NCBI RefSeq assembly: GCF_021442385.1
Contig: NZ_MUZA01000006.1
Span: forward strand, 62,001 to 126,000
Origin: Micromonospora sp. MH99
GTDB taxonomy: Bacteria; Actinomycetota; Actinomycetes; Mycobacteriales; Micromonosporaceae
Length of the DNA: 64,000 bases
Direction of reading: 5' to 3'
Shown here: positions 26,199-36,318 of the stretch, piece after piece
Numbering within the stretch: the first letter of the stretch is position 1
Layout of the letters: every line of letters starts with the position of its first letter
Notes under the pieces: model-generated
Database searches by the model: none
Told to the model about the DNA's origin: nothing
What the model saw: the letters and a program-made list of their open reading frames with translations, nothing else
Made by a program: the position numbers and the translations under genes

Positions 26199-27491
26199 AT
26201 GCCCGACAGTGGTTACCCCTGGCCCATCGAGACGTCCCGACTGGACAACGGCCTGCGCGTGGTGGTGAGCGAGGACCGCACCGCACCCGCGGTGGCCGTC
26301 AATCTCTGGTACGACGTCGGATCCCGGCACGAGCCGGCCGGGCAGACCGGTTTCGCACACCTCTTCGAGCACCTGATGTTCGAGGGCTCGGTGAACGTGG
26401 CGAAGACCGAGCACATGAAGCTGATCCAGGGCTCCGGCGGCTCGCTCAACGCCACCACCAACCCGGACCGGACGAACTACTTCGAGACGGTCCCGGCCGA
26501 GCACCTGGAGCTGGCGCTCTGGCTGGAGGCCGACCGGATGGGTGGGCTGGTCCCGGCGCTCACCCAGGAGACGCTCGACAACCAGCGCGACGTGGTGAAG
26601 AACGAGCGGCGGCAGCGCTACGAGAACGTCCCGTACGGGGACGCCTGGCTGCGGTTGCTTCCGCTGCTCTACCCGCCGGGGCACCCGTACCATCACTCGA
26701 CGATCGGCTCGATGGCCGACCTGAACGCCGCCGACCTCGCCACCTTCCAGGCGTTCCACGAGACGTACTACGCGCCGAACAACGCGGTGCTCACCGTCGT
26801 CGGCGACGCCCCGGCAGCCGAGGTGTTCGCGCTGGCCGAGAAGTACTTCGGGGCGTTGCCCGCCCGCGACGACATCCCGCCAGCGCCGGACGGCCGCAGC
26901 GTCCCGGCGACCGGTGAGCCCGCCGTGGAGATCGTGACCGCCGACGTGCCGGCGCCCCGCGTCTACATCGCCCACCGGGGCCACCCGTTCGGCAGCCCCG
27001 GCTACGACGTGCTCACCGTGCTCGCCACCGTGCTCGGCAGCGGCCGGGGCAGCCGGCTCTACCAGCGGCTCGCCGACGGCGAGCGGATCGCGCAACCCGA
27101 CCTGGTCGGCGCGTACGGGGTGGACCTCGCGCACGCCCCGGCGCCGCTGATCGCCACCGCCACCGCCCGCCCCGGCATCAGCGGCGAGCGGCTGGCCGAA
27201 GGGCTGGCCGAGGTCGTCGACGAACTGGCCACCGTGCCGGTGACCGCCGCCGAGCTGGACCGGGCGAAGGCGTTGCTGAGCACCGCGTGGTGGCGGCAGA
27301 TGTCGACAGTGGACGGCCGCGCGGACACGCTCGGCCGGTACACCACCCAGTTCGGCGACCCGGCCCGGGCCGCCGACCGGCTGCCCGCCTGGCTCGCGGT
27401 GACCGCCGAGCAGATCGCCGAGACCGCCGCCGAGGTGCTCGGCGCCGCCGACCGGGTGACCCTGACCTACCTGCCCGAGGAGACCGCATGA
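26199..27491 (+). CDS. M16 family zinc protease (catalytic subunit)
   Basis: 430-aa pitrilysin-type protease. The inverted zinc motif HLFEHLMFEG (HxxEH) lies near residue 55, with a downstream Glu (LDNQRDVVKNERRQRYEN) near residue 130. A second M16 domain fills the C-terminal half. No signal peptide, so cytoplasmic. It overlaps the next gene by 4 bp (ATGA), and the two products probably form a heterodimer like other split M16 enzymes. Confidence 0.92.
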   Translation: MPDSGYPWPIETSRLDNGLRVVVSEDRTAPAVAVNLWYDVGSRHEPAGQTGFAHLFEHLMFEGSVNVAKTEHMKLIQGSGGSLNATTNPDRTNYFETVPAEHLELALWLEADRMGGLVPALTQETLDNQRDVVKNERRQRYENVPYGDAWLRLLPLLYPPGHPYHHSTIGSMADLNAADLATFQAFHETYYAPNNAVLTVVGDAPAAEVFALAEKYFGALPARDDIPPAPDGRSVPATGEPAVEIVTADVPAPRVYIAHRGHPFGSPGYDVLTVLATVLGSGRGSRLYQRLADGERIAQPDLVGAYGVDLAHAPAPLIATATARPGISGERLAEGLAEVVDELATVPVTAAELDRAKALLSTAWWRQMSTVDGRADTLGRYTTQFGDPARAADRLPAWLAVTAEQIAETAAEVLGAADRVTLTYLPEETA

Positions 27492-28825
27492 CGCTGATCG
27501 CCGACCGTCCCGGCCCGGGCGCCGCTCGCCCGTACCGGTTCCCGCCGGTGGTCCGCCGCGCGGCGGGTGGCGGCCAGGTGGTCGCCGCGCACCTGCCCGG
27601 GCAGAACCTCGCCGTCGCGCTGCTGCTGCTCGACGCCGGCGCCGGCCGGGAACTGACCGGCAAGGAAGGGCTGGGCGGCGTGCTCGCCAAGGCCCTGGAG
27701 GAGGGCACCGCGCAGCGGGACGCCACGGCGTACGCGCTGGCCATCGAGGCGCTGGGCACCGAGCTGGTGACCGGGCTGGACTGGGACTCGTTCCAGATCA
27801 GCGTCCAGGTCCCGGTGGACCGGCTGACCGCCGCGGTGCAGCTCCTCGCCGAGGCCGTCCGGACGCCCCGGCTGGACCCGGCCGACGTCCGGCGCGTCCG
27901 CGACGACGAGGCCACCGCGTTGCGGATGGACTGGGCCAACCCCGGCCCGCGCGCCGATGCCGCGCTGCGCGCGGACCTGTTCGGCGCCGACACCCGCTGG
28001 GGCCGACCCATGTACGGCGATCCGGACTCGGTGGCCGCCCTGGACGTGGAGGACATCACCGTCTTTCACTCCGAGTGGTTCCTGCGCCCCGGCACGCTGA
28101 TCGTCGCCGGTGACCTGGACCGGATCGACCTGGACGCGTTGGCCGGCGCGGCGTTCGCCGGCACCGGCGGCGGTCCGGCCGAGCGGGGCGGCCCGATCGA
28201 GGTCCCGCTGCACACCAACCGCCGGATCATCCTGGTGGACCGGCCCGGCTCGGTGCAGTCCACGCTGCGGCTGGGCCACCCGTCGCCGCACCGGGCGCAC
28301 CCCGACCACGTGCCGATGACGCTCGCGGGCACGGTGCTCGGTGGGGCGTTCACCTCCCGGCTCAACCACCTGATCCGTGAGGTGCGCGGCTACACGTACG
28401 GCATCCGGGGCGAATTCGCCTCGTCCCGCCGGTTCGGGCGGTTCGCGGTCAGCTCGGGCGTGCAGACCGCCGTCACCGCGCCGGCCCTGGTCGAGGCGGT
28501 GGGCGAGATCACCCGTACGCAGGCGGGCGGCGTGACCGAGGACGAGCTGGCGGTGGCCCGTTCCTGGCGGGCCGGGCAGCTGTCGGTCGAGTTGCAGAGC
28601 CCCCGGGCGATCGCGTCCGCGCTGACCACGCTCGTGGTGCACGACCTGCCGGACGACTACCACGCCCGGCTGCGCGAGGAACTGCTCACCGCCGACGTGG
28701 ACCAGGTCTCCGCGGCGGCGGCCACCCACCTGCACCCGGAAGCGCTGACCCTGGTCATCGAAGGCGACGCCGCGGTAATCCGCAACGACCTGGAAGCCGC
28801 CGCCCTGGGAGACCTCCTCCCCTGA
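27488..28825 (+). CDS. M16 family protein lacking zinc motif (partner subunit)
   Basis: 445-aa M16-fold protein. Where the partner has HxxEH this one reads GLGGVLAKALEEGT, so it cannot bind the catalytic zinc. The C-terminal half keeps the conserved SRLNHLIREVRGYTYGIRGE (R/Y) motif used in substrate binding. Translationally coupled to the catalytic subunit. Role as a non-catalytic partner follows established M16 heterodimers. Confidence 0.9.
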   Translation: MTLIADRPGPGAARPYRFPPVVRRAAGGGQVVAAHLPGQNLAVALLLLDAGAGRELTGKEGLGGVLAKALEEGTAQRDATAYALAIEALGTELVTGLDWDSFQISVQVPVDRLTAAVQLLAEAVRTPRLDPADVRRVRDDEATALRMDWANPGPRADAALRADLFGADTRWGRPMYGDPDSVAALDVEDITVFHSEWFLRPGTLIVAGDLDRIDLDALAGAAFAGTGGGPAERGGPIEVPLHTNRRIILVDRPGSVQSTLRLGHPSPHRAHPDHVPMTLAGTVLGGAFTSRLNHLIREVRGYTYGIRGEFASSRRFGRFAVSSGVQTAVTAPALVEAVGEITRTQAGGVTEDELAVARSWRAGQLSVELQSPRAIASALTTLVVHDLPDDYHARLREELLTADVDQVSAAAATHLHPEALTLVIEGDAAVIRNDLEAAALGDLLP

Positions 28826-28837
28826 CCCCCAGTCGCT

Positions 28838-28898
28838 GTTGATCATGAAGTTGTTGTCACTCGTCACGGCGTGTCGCGGCAACAACTTCATGATCGAC
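28838..28898. repeat. Long inverted repeat B
   Basis: Arms 28838-28856 and 28880-28898 match at 18 of 19 positions (GTTGATCATGAAGTTGTTG type) with a 23-nt loop. The loop contains, on the minus strand, CGACACGCCG, shared with inverted repeat C. It lies between an M16 gene and asd. Confidence 0.85.
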
Positions 28899-28970
28899 GG
28901 GGGAGGGGGTCGGGTGTGAGGTGGGACCCGGGGGGTGGGAAAGGGGTCCCGGTTTCGGGGGTGGGGTGGG

Positions 28971-30008
<1,038 letters not shown>

Positions 30009-30019
30009 CAGTTGCGACA

Positions 30020-30059
30020 ACTGCGGGCTCCCGGCCGGTCTCGGTGGGGGGCCCGCAGT
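30020..30059. terminator. Hairpin after asd
   Basis: ACTGCGGGC (30020-30028) pairs with GCCCGCAGT (30051-30059) over a 22-nt GC-rich loop, just past the asd stop. Weak candidate. Confidence 0.4.
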
Positions 30060-30145
30060 CCGTGGCGGGCGGCGGCTCATCGGGGGCGGGAGCACGCCGG
30101 TCATGTTTGGATGGACGTAGCCAACCGTGCCACCTGGAGGAAGCC

Positions 30146-30586
30146 GTGCCGGAGGACCCCACCCAGCAGGCGTTGACCGACCTGATCGCCAGCCGCTCGA
30201 TGGGCGTGCTGGCCACAGTCAAACGCGACGGGCGACCCCAGCTGTCCACAGTGGTCTACTCGTTCGACCGGGCGGCCGGCCTGATCCGGGTGTCCGTCAC
30301 CGACGGCCGGGCCAAGACCGCCAACCTTCGCCGGGACCCGCGGGCCAGCTTCCACGTCAGCAGCGAGGACGGTTGGGCGTACGCGGTGGTCGAGGCTCGG
30401 GCCGAGCTGACCGCTCCGGCAGCCGGCGTCGACGACGCCACGGTCGAGGAGCTGGTGGGGCTCTACCGAGTGCTCCGGGGCGAGCACCCGGACTGGGCCG
30501 AATACCGCAACGCGATGGTCGCCGAACGGCGGCTGGTGCTGCGCCTGCACGTGGAGCGCGTCTACGGGATCCCGCCCCGCGCCTGA
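30146..30586 (+). CDS. PPOX-class F420/FMN-dependent oxidoreductase
   Basis: 146-aa split-barrel flavin/deazaflavin protein. The strands GVLATVKRDGRPQLSTVVYSF and KTANLRRDPRASFHV and the C-terminal VLRLHVERVYG match the F420-dependent pyridoxamine-5'-phosphate-oxidase-like family of actinobacteria. Substrate unknown. GTG 30146 after TGGAGG. Confidence 0.85.
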   Translation: MPEDPTQQALTDLIASRSMGVLATVKRDGRPQLSTVVYSFDRAAGLIRVSVTDGRAKTANLRRDPRASFHVSSEDGWAYAVVEARAELTAPAAGVDDATVEELVGLYRVLRGEHPDWAEYRNAMVAERRLVLRLHVERVYGIPPRA

Positions 30587-30660
30587 GAGGGTCGGGAACC
30601 ACGCCCGTGCCTGAGCGGCCGCAGACCGCGCTTCGCGACTGACGACCGCCCCCGCCCGGC

Positions 30661-31242
30661 TCAGCCGGGCTCGATCACTGTCACGCCGGGCCAGCGTTGC
30701 GCGGGCCGGTGGCGAGCCAGTCGCTGCCGGGACAGCGGGACGCCGACCCGGGCCGGGTTGTGCCGCCACACTCCGCCCAGCAGATCCGCCAGGCCGTACG
30801 GGGCGCACACCTCCAGCCCACCGCTCGGGCGCAGCCGCACGGCCACGGCTGTCGCGTACTCCGGCCAGGTAGCCACCGCCTCGGCGACGCTGCGGTACGG
30901 GGCGATGGGATCGCCGCCGAACTTCGACGCGTACCAGGTGTGCACCGCCGCCTGGTTCCGTGCCTCCCACGGCGGCACCGCCCACGCCGCGGCCAGTCGG
31001 GCGGTGGCCCGGCGGTCGTCGTCGCGGGACAGTCTCGTCGGGTCGAAGAAGACCACGTCCACGTCGCGGACCGTCGCCGGGTCGAACCCGTCGCCGTACC
31101 GCTCGCCCCACACCAGGTCGCGGAGGGCGCCCGCGCCGATCCAGGCGTCCGGCAGGCCGGAGTCGCGGACCACGGTCAGCGCCCGGGTCAGCCAGGCGTT
31201 GCCGCCGACGAGGTCCCTCAGCTCCCGCTCGCCCGTCAGCAC
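30661..31242 (-). CDS. Nucleotidyltransferase family protein (NTP_transf_6-like)
   Basis: 193-aa protein matching the NTP_transf_6 pattern: PDAWIGAGALRDLVWGERYG, DVDVVFFD (metal-binding Asp pair, about residue 62), ARNQAAVHTWY, EVCAPYGLADLLGGVWRHNP. Substrate unknown. GTG 31242 lies 6 nt after TAGCGT without an SD. Confidence 0.8.
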   Translation of the reverse strand: MLTGERELRDLVGGNAWLTRALTVVRDSGLPDAWIGAGALRDLVWGERYGDGFDPATVRDVDVVFFDPTRLSRDDDRRATARLAAAWAVPPWEARNQAAVHTWYASKFGGDPIAPYRSVAEAVATWPEYATAVAVRLRPSGGLEVCAPYGLADLLGGVWRHNPARVGVPLSRQRLARHRPAQRWPGVTVIEPG

Positions 31243-31248
31243 CCCACC

Positions 31249-31254
31249 ACGCTA
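31249..31254 (-). promoter_or_regulatory. -10 TAGCGT, leaderless start at 31242
   Basis: Minus-strand TAGCGT, 6 nt, then GTG. Confidence 0.6.
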
Positions 31255-31468
31255 GGCGGTGCCGCCCTCGGCGAGTTGGTGGGGTCTGTGCCACTAACTC
31301 GCCCGGCGTCACAACGGTTGTCGATCGGGCGGGTCGCGAGGGTTCTTCCCGCCGCCCCACGCGGATGGCGGCCCGCACCGCACCGCACCGCCGCCGGCGC
31401 GGCCGTCGGCGTTACCCCCTCCCGGGCGGCGGGTAGACGGGGCGTGCCGACACCGAGAGGGGAGCACC

Positions 31469-31885
31469 ATGACAACGGTCGGAGAGTTCATGACGACCCG
31501 GTTGGTGACGATGGACGGCAACGACACGCTCATCGCCGCCGCGCAGGAGATGCGCGACAGCGCGATAGGTGACGTGGTGGTGACCGATGGCGACAGTGTC
31601 GTCGGTATCGTCACGGACCGGGACATCACGGTCCGTGGTGTCGCGGAGAACATGGACCCGGGCTCGACCCGGCTGAACGAGATCACCAGCCGCGACGTGA
31701 TCACCGTGAGCCAGTACGACGACGCGGTGTCCGCCGCGGACCTGATGCGCACGTACGCCGTACGCCGGCTGCCGGTGATCGACGACGGGCGCCTGGTCGG
31801 CCTCGTCTCGATGGGCGACCTCGCGGTCGAGCGCGAACCGCAGTCGGTGCTGGCCGACATCAGCGCGGACGATCCGAACAACTGA
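31469..31885 (+). CDS. CBS-domain protein
   Basis: 138-aa protein made of two CBS motifs (VGEFMTTRLVTMDGNDTL and ITSRDVITVSQYDDAVSAADLM) forming one Bateman module, which typically binds adenine nucleotides. SD GAGAGGGGAG before ATG. Related single-module proteins are induced by hypoxia or dormancy in mycobacteria; such a role here is only analogy. Confidence 0.9.
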   Translation: MTTVGEFMTTRLVTMDGNDTLIAAAQEMRDSAIGDVVVTDGDSVVGIVTDRDITVRGVAENMDPGSTRLNEITSRDVITVSQYDDAVSAADLMRTYAVRRLPVIDDGRLVGLVSMGDLAVEREPQSVLADISADDPNN

Positions 31886-31902
31886 CGACCCGCAGCCCAC
31901 AC

Positions 31903-31934
31903 GCCGGCCCTCTCCCTTCGGGGGGAGGGCCGGC
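31903..31934. terminator. Terminator hairpin with UUCG loop
   Basis: GCCGGCCCTC pairs with GAGGGCCGGC, and the inner CCC-TTCG-GGG gives a stable tetraloop. Directly after the CBS gene. Confidence 0.75.
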
Positions 31935-31983
31935 GCCGCCCTGCCCCCAGCCCTCGGCGCCCCGCCCCACCTCGCCTTGCCTC

Positions 31984-32044
31984 GGTGATCAAGAGGTTCG
32001 CGTCACGACACGCCGGGAGCGGTGACGCAAACCTCTTGATCACC
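31984..32044. repeat. Long inverted repeat C
   Basis: Arms 31984-32005 and 32023-32044 match at 21 of 22 positions (GGTGATCAAGAGGTT...), loop of 17 nt beginning CGACACGCCGGG, which shares ten bases with the loop of repeat B. Confidence 0.85.
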
Positions 32045-32050
32045 GGAACG

Positions 32051-32089
32051 GGGCGGAGCGGGGCGGAGCGGGGCGGAGCGGGGCGGGGG
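32051..32089. repeat. Decamer tandem repeat
   Basis: GGGCGGAGCG occurs three times in tandem from 32051, followed by a degenerate copy GGGCGGGGGT. Confidence 0.85.
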
Positions 32090-32225
32090 TGGGGTCACCC
32101 GATGTGGGCGAGGTTGGGCGTGCGCGGCTCGGGGACCCGTGCGGGGACGTGCAACGCCGGCCGTGCGCGCGACGCGAGCGCGCCGGGTGGGATCCCGGGC
32201 CCGGCCAACTGGGAGGAGTGACCCG

Positions 32226-32597
32226 ATGGTGGACGCGACCACGAGGTTCTTTGAGGACCTGGACCGGCGGGGGTACGAGCCTCTGCTGGCGAAGACCTCC
32301 GGGACACTGCGGATCGACCTGCACGAGGGGGCGCAGACCCGGCACTGGCTGCTCGCGATCGACCACGGGCGACTCAACGTCAGTCAGGAGGACCGGGAGG
32401 CCGACACGGTGATCGGCGCCAGCCCAATGCTGTTCGACGAGATCGCGGCCGGCCGTGAGCACGGTCTGGCCGCCCTGTTGCGCGGGGACATGACGGTGTC
32501 CGGCGACGCTCGGCTGGTGGTGCTGGTGGAGCGGATCTTCCCCGGGTCGCCGGACGCCCGTGGGCCGCGTCGCCGTTTCGCGGGGGAGGTGCGCTGA
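32226..32597 (+). CDS. SCP2-like sterol/lipid-binding domain protein
   Basis: 123-aa single-domain protein with an SCP2-like pattern (TLRIDLHEGAQTRHWLLAID, ADTVIGASPMLFDEIAAG, MTVSGDARL). Such domains bind hydrophobic ligands. SD GGGAGGAG before ATG. The stop overlaps the debranching-enzyme start (TGATG), so the two are made together. Why a lipid-binding fold is coupled to glycogen debranching is unclear. Confidence 0.75.
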   Translation: MVDATTRFFEDLDRRGYEPLLAKTSGTLRIDLHEGAQTRHWLLAIDHGRLNVSQEDREADTVIGASPMLFDEIAAGREHGLAALLRGDMTVSGDARLVVLVERIFPGSPDARGPRRRFAGEVR

Positions 32598-34657
32598 TGG
32601 GCCAGAGCAACACGATCCGGATCCTGGACGGCAACACGTTCGTCGTCTGTGAGGACACCGGTGACATCGAGGCGACACCGAGTGAGCCGACCGGCCTCTT
32701 CTCCATCGACACCCGGTTCCTGTCCACGTGGGTCCTGAGCGTGAACGGTGAACGACTCAACTCGCTGTCGTACGACGACCTGCAGTACTTCGAGTCGCGG
32801 TTCTTCCTGGTGCCGGGAATGGCCACGCACTACGTGGACGCGAAGTTGTCGATCATCCGGGAGCGTGCGGTCGGCGGCAGCTTCCGGGAGCAGCTCACCA
32901 TCCTGAACCACGACGAGAAGGCTGTCGACCTGGAAATACGGATGGACGCGGCGTCCGACTTCGCCGACCTGTTCCAGGTCAAGGACGAGATCCTGAACAA
33001 GAAGGGCGAGATCTACACCGAGGTCGAGGCCGACAAACTGCGTCTGGGCTACCGCCGGGGCAACTTCCGGCGCGAGACGATCATCTCCTCGTCGATGGCG
33101 GCCCGGTACGACAGTCGGGGCTTCGCGTACACCGTGCACCTGGAGCCGAACGAGCAGTGGGAGGCGGCGATCGACGTGCAGACGCGCGCGGTCGGGCCCG
33201 GCGACCGGGACCTGCGGATGGGGCTGCGGGTGCACGGCGGTGAGCGGCTGGCCCTGCAACACGACCTGGAGCAGTGGATCGCGGACGCGCCGAAGGTCAA
33301 CAGCGAGCACGGCCGGGTGGCCAGCACGTACCGGCGCAGCCTGATCGACCTGGCGGCGCTGCGCTTCTCGCCCCTCTCGCTCGGTGGCGCCACGCTGCCC
33401 GCCGCCGGCCTGCCCTGGTTCATGACCATGTTCGGCCGGGACAGCATCCTCACCTGCCTGCAGACGCTGCCGTTCACCCCGCAGTTGTCGAAGACGACCC
33501 TGCGCATCCTGGCGTCGCTGCAGGGCAGCCGGTTCGACGACTTCCGGGACGAGGACCCGGGGCGGATCCTGCATGAGATGCGCTACGGCGAGACCGCCGC
33601 GTTCGAGGAGCAGCCGCACTCGCCGTACTACGGGTCGGTGGACGCCACGCCGCTGTTCGTCGTGCTGCTCGACGAGTACGAGCGGTGGACCGGGGACGTC
33701 GCGCTGGTCAAGGAGTTGGAGCAGGAGTCCCGGGCCGCGCTGAAGTGGATCGACAGCTATGCCGACCTGGTCGGCAACGGCTACATCTGGTACGAGCGGC
33801 GCAACACCGAGACCGGCCTGGAGAACCAGTGCTGGAAGGACTCCTGGGACTCGATCTCCTACTCCGACGGCACCCTGCCGCCCTTCCCGCGGGCGACCTG
33901 CGAGGTGCAGGGCTACGCGTACGACGCGAAGGTCCGCGCGGCGCGGATGGCCCGCGAGTTCTGGGGTGACCCGGAGTTCGCCGACCAGTTGGAGCGGGAG
34001 GCGGCGGAGCTGAAGGAGCGGTTCAACCGGGACTGGTGGGTTGCCGACGGCGAGTACTACGCGCTGGCCCTCGACCCGGACGGCCGGCAGTGCGACGTTC
34101 TCAGCTCCAACATCGGCCACCTGCTCTGGAGTGGGATCGTCCTGCCCGAGCGCGCGGAGAAGCTGGCGGCGCACCTGGTCGGGCCGCGACTGTTCTCCGG
34201 CTGGGGGGTGCGGACCCTCGCCGAGGGGGAGACGCGGTACAACCCGATCGGCTACCACAACGGCACGATCTGGCCGTTCGACAACTCCTTCATCGCCTGG
34301 GGCCTGCGCCGGTACGGCTTCGCCGAGGAGGCCGCCACCCTCGCCAACGGCATCCTGGACGCGGCCACCTACTTCGACGGGCGGCTACCTGAGGCGTTCG
34401 GCGGCTACCCGCGGGAGCTGACGAAGTTCCCGGTGGAGTATCCGACGGCGTGCAGCCCGCAGGCCTGGTCGACGGGCACACCCCTGCTGTTGCTGCGCAC
34501 CATGCTCGGCCTCGAACCGCACGAGGGGCACCTGGCGGTGGAACCGCGGTTGCCGGTCGGGATGGGCCGGATCGAGGTGCTGGACATCCCGGGCCGCTGG
34601 GGCCGGGTGGACGCCTTCGCCCGGGGTCGGCTCGATCTGAACAGTCTCGCCGACTGA
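32597..34657 (+). CDS. Amylo-alpha-1,6-glucosidase / glycogen debranching enzyme
   Basis: 686-aa cytoplasmic enzyme: N-terminal GDE_N-like beta domain (FVVCEDTGDIEATPSEPTGL onward, about 15-205) and C-terminal alpha/alpha toroid (about 270-640). PWFMTMFGRDSILT is a hallmark of the toroid, and ENQCWKDSWDSI and NIGHLLWSGI are also conserved. Predicted to hydrolyse alpha-1,6 branch points of glycogen or limit dextrins. Confidence 0.88.
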   Translation: MGQSNTIRILDGNTFVVCEDTGDIEATPSEPTGLFSIDTRFLSTWVLSVNGERLNSLSYDDLQYFESRFFLVPGMATHYVDAKLSIIRERAVGGSFREQLTILNHDEKAVDLEIRMDAASDFADLFQVKDEILNKKGEIYTEVEADKLRLGYRRGNFRRETIISSSMAARYDSRGFAYTVHLEPNEQWEAAIDVQTRAVGPGDRDLRMGLRVHGGERLALQHDLEQWIADAPKVNSEHGRVASTYRRSLIDLAALRFSPLSLGGATLPAAGLPWFMTMFGRDSILTCLQTLPFTPQLSKTTLRILASLQGSRFDDFRDEDPGRILHEMRYGETAAFEEQPHSPYYGSVDATPLFVVLLDEYERWTGDVALVKELEQESRAALKWIDSYADLVGNGYIWYERRNTETGLENQCWKDSWDSISYSDGTLPPFPRATCEVQGYAYDAKVRAARMAREFWGDPEFADQLEREAAELKERFNRDWWVADGEYYALALDPDGRQCDVLSSNIGHLLWSGIVLPERAEKLAAHLVGPRLFSGWGVRTLAEGETRYNPIGYHNGTIWPFDNSFIAWGLRRYGFAEEAATLANGILDAATYFDGRLPEAFGGYPRELTKFPVEYPTACSPQAWSTGTPLLLLRTMLGLEPHEGHLAVEPRLPVGMGRIEVLDIPGRWGRVDAFARGRLDLNSLAD

Positions 34658-34672
34658 GCCATTGCCGGCGTA

Positions 34673-34705
34673 CCGGCGGCGGGGCGCCATCCGCGTCGCC
34701 GCCGG
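34673..34705. terminator. Hairpin after debranching-enzyme gene
   Basis: CCGGCGGCG (34673-34681) pairs with CGCCGCCGG (34697-34705), 16 bp past the stop. Confidence 0.55.
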
Positions 34706-34738
34706 GCCGCCACCCAGGCGATCCCCAGCCGGGCAGGG

Positions 34739-34744
34739 TAGATT
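34739..34744 (+). promoter_or_regulatory. -10 TAGATT, leaderless plsC start
   Basis: TAGATT, 6 nt, then ATG 34751; no SD. Confidence 0.6.
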
Positions 34745-34750
34745 CTGCGG

Positions 34751-35503
34751 ATGCCGGAGCTCGTGTACCCGCCCGTTATCGCCGCCGCCAAGACGATGTT
34801 CCGGGTCCTCGACCTGAAGATCACCATCGAGGGCGCCCACCACGTACCCCGCACCGGCGGGGCGGTGTTGGCCAGCAACCACGTCAGCTACCTCGACTTC
34901 ATCTTCGCCGGACTGGGTGCCAACGCGTCGGGTCGGCTGGTGCGGTTCATGGCCAAGCAGTCGGTCTTCACGCACCGGATCTCCGGCCCGCTGATGCGCG
35001 GCATGCGCCACATCCCGGTGGACCGGGAGGCCGGCGCCGCCTCGTTCCGCTCGGCCGTCGCCGCGCTCAAGCGCGGCGAGGTGGTGGGCGTCTTCCCGGA
35101 GGCCACGATCAGCCGGTCGTTCACGGTCAAGGAACTCAAGAGCGGCACCGTGCGGATGGCCCGTTCGGCGAAGGTGCCGGTGCTGCCGGTCGCGCTGTGG
35201 GGCACCCAGCGGCTCTGGACCAAGGGCCGGCCCCGCACCCTCACCCGTCGGCACACGCCCATCACCATCCTGATCGGCGAGCCGATCCAGCCGGCGGACT
35301 TCCCGGACCCGAACCTGCTGGCCGCCGAGCTGACCACCCGGTTGAGCGCGCTCGTCGAGCGGGCCCAGCGCGACTACCCGGACGCGCCGGCCGGCCCGGA
35401 GGACACCTGGTGGCTTCCGGCGCACCTCGGTGGCACCGCGCCGACGCCGGAGGAGGCCGCCGCGCTGGACGCCGTCGGCGAGGAGCGCACCCCGAGCGTC
35501 TGA
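34751..35503 (+). CDS. plsC: 1-acyl-sn-glycerol-3-phosphate acyltransferase family protein
   Basis: 250-aa PlsC-type acyltransferase, which would make phosphatidic acid at the membrane. Block I is NHVSYLDF (HX4D, about residue 39), block III is VGVFPEATISRS (about 115; FPEA in place of FPEG), block IV VLPVALWGTQRLW. Full length for the family. Leaderless. Confidence 0.9.
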   Translation: MPELVYPPVIAAAKTMFRVLDLKITIEGAHHVPRTGGAVLASNHVSYLDFIFAGLGANASGRLVRFMAKQSVFTHRISGPLMRGMRHIPVDREAGAASFRSAVAALKRGEVVGVFPEATISRSFTVKELKSGTVRMARSAKVPVLPVALWGTQRLWTKGRPRTLTRRHTPITILIGEPIQPADFPDPNLLAAELTTRLSALVERAQRDYPDAPAGPEDTWWLPAHLGGTAPTPEEAAALDAVGEERTPSV

Positions 35504-35533
35504 GGACGATCAGACCTGTCGTGGGGCGCGGCC

Positions 35534-36247
35534 TCACCAACGCCCGGACGCCGCGCCGCCTGCGAAACCGTCCCAGGAGGTCGGCTCCGGTCCCGAGCGG
35601 TAGTAGTCGTCGCGGGAGCGGAATTCCACCGGCAGCGAGCCGGGCAGGGTGATCCGGGTTTCCCCGGCGGGCAGCGCGGGACCGGCCCGCAGCAGCAGAA
35701 CGTCGCGCTCCTGCGCGGAGAGGTCCACGAGTTGCGGGCGGGTGAGCCGGAACATGGCCACCGCCCGGCGCACCTGCCGGGCCAGGGCGATGATTTCACC
35801 AGGTGACCCGCCGAGGGCCAGCGCCGGCTGCTGAATGGTCCGCAACGCGTCACAGACGATCATCAGCTGTGCCGGATCGGTGGGGGGAAGCTCCAGCCGG
35901 GACGGCCACTGCCAGCGGATCTGGCCGGTCATCAGCCCGGTCAACCGTCCCGCCGGCCGGGGCCGCGGCGCGTCGTCGGCGACCAGGGACAACTGCGAGC
36001 CGGTGCCCACCCAGCAGATCCGCTGGTCGGTGACGGTCACCGAGACCGGCCCCGGAAGCTGCCAGCCGCGTCGTGTCTCGGTCGGCCCGAGCAGGTAGCC
36101 CGCGACGAGCAGCCGGTGTCTGCCGAGCACCTTCTCGCCGGGCAGCGGGCGCATGTCGTAACGCCGGTCGAGGGTCGGGCCCACATCGTCGTCCGGCGCG
36201 TCGAACCGGTGTGGGCCGATGAAAAAGGGGGACGCGTCGGCGTGCAT
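35534..36247 (-). CDS. Conserved hypothetical protein
   Basis: 237-aa soluble protein without recognised domain. A central strand pair VSVTVTDQRICWVGTGSQLSLV resembles a PH-like/GRAM strand pattern, and a helical segment IVCDALRTIQQPALALGG follows. ATG 36247 is the first start that gives protein-like sequence (MHADASPFFIGPHRFDAP); the SD is weak. Separate from the response regulator downstream on the same strand. Confidence 0.6.
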   Translation of the reverse strand: MHADASPFFIGPHRFDAPDDDVGPTLDRRYDMRPLPGEKVLGRHRLLVAGYLLGPTETRRGWQLPGPVSVTVTDQRICWVGTGSQLSLVADDAPRPRPAGRLTGLMTGQIRWQWPSRLELPPTDPAQLMIVCDALRTIQQPALALGGSPGEIIALARQVRRAVAMFRLTRPQLVDLSAQERDVLLLRAGPALPAGETRITLPGSLPVEFRSRDDYYRSGPEPTSWDGFAGGAASGRW

Positions 36248-36318
36248 CGTCACGACCTCCCGGTCAGCTGGCTGTGGGTTGAGCCTCGCCGATCCGCCGG
36301 CCACTGTCATGACGCCCG

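Larger units (their letters stand above)
31886..32225. other. Intergenic region: terminator, inverted repeat, decamer tandem repeat
   Basis: No gene in 340 bp. It contains the hairpin 31903-31934, inverted repeat C (31984-32044), and a tandem of the decamer GGGCGGAGCG (three copies from 32051 plus a degenerate fourth to 32089). Confidence 0.65.
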
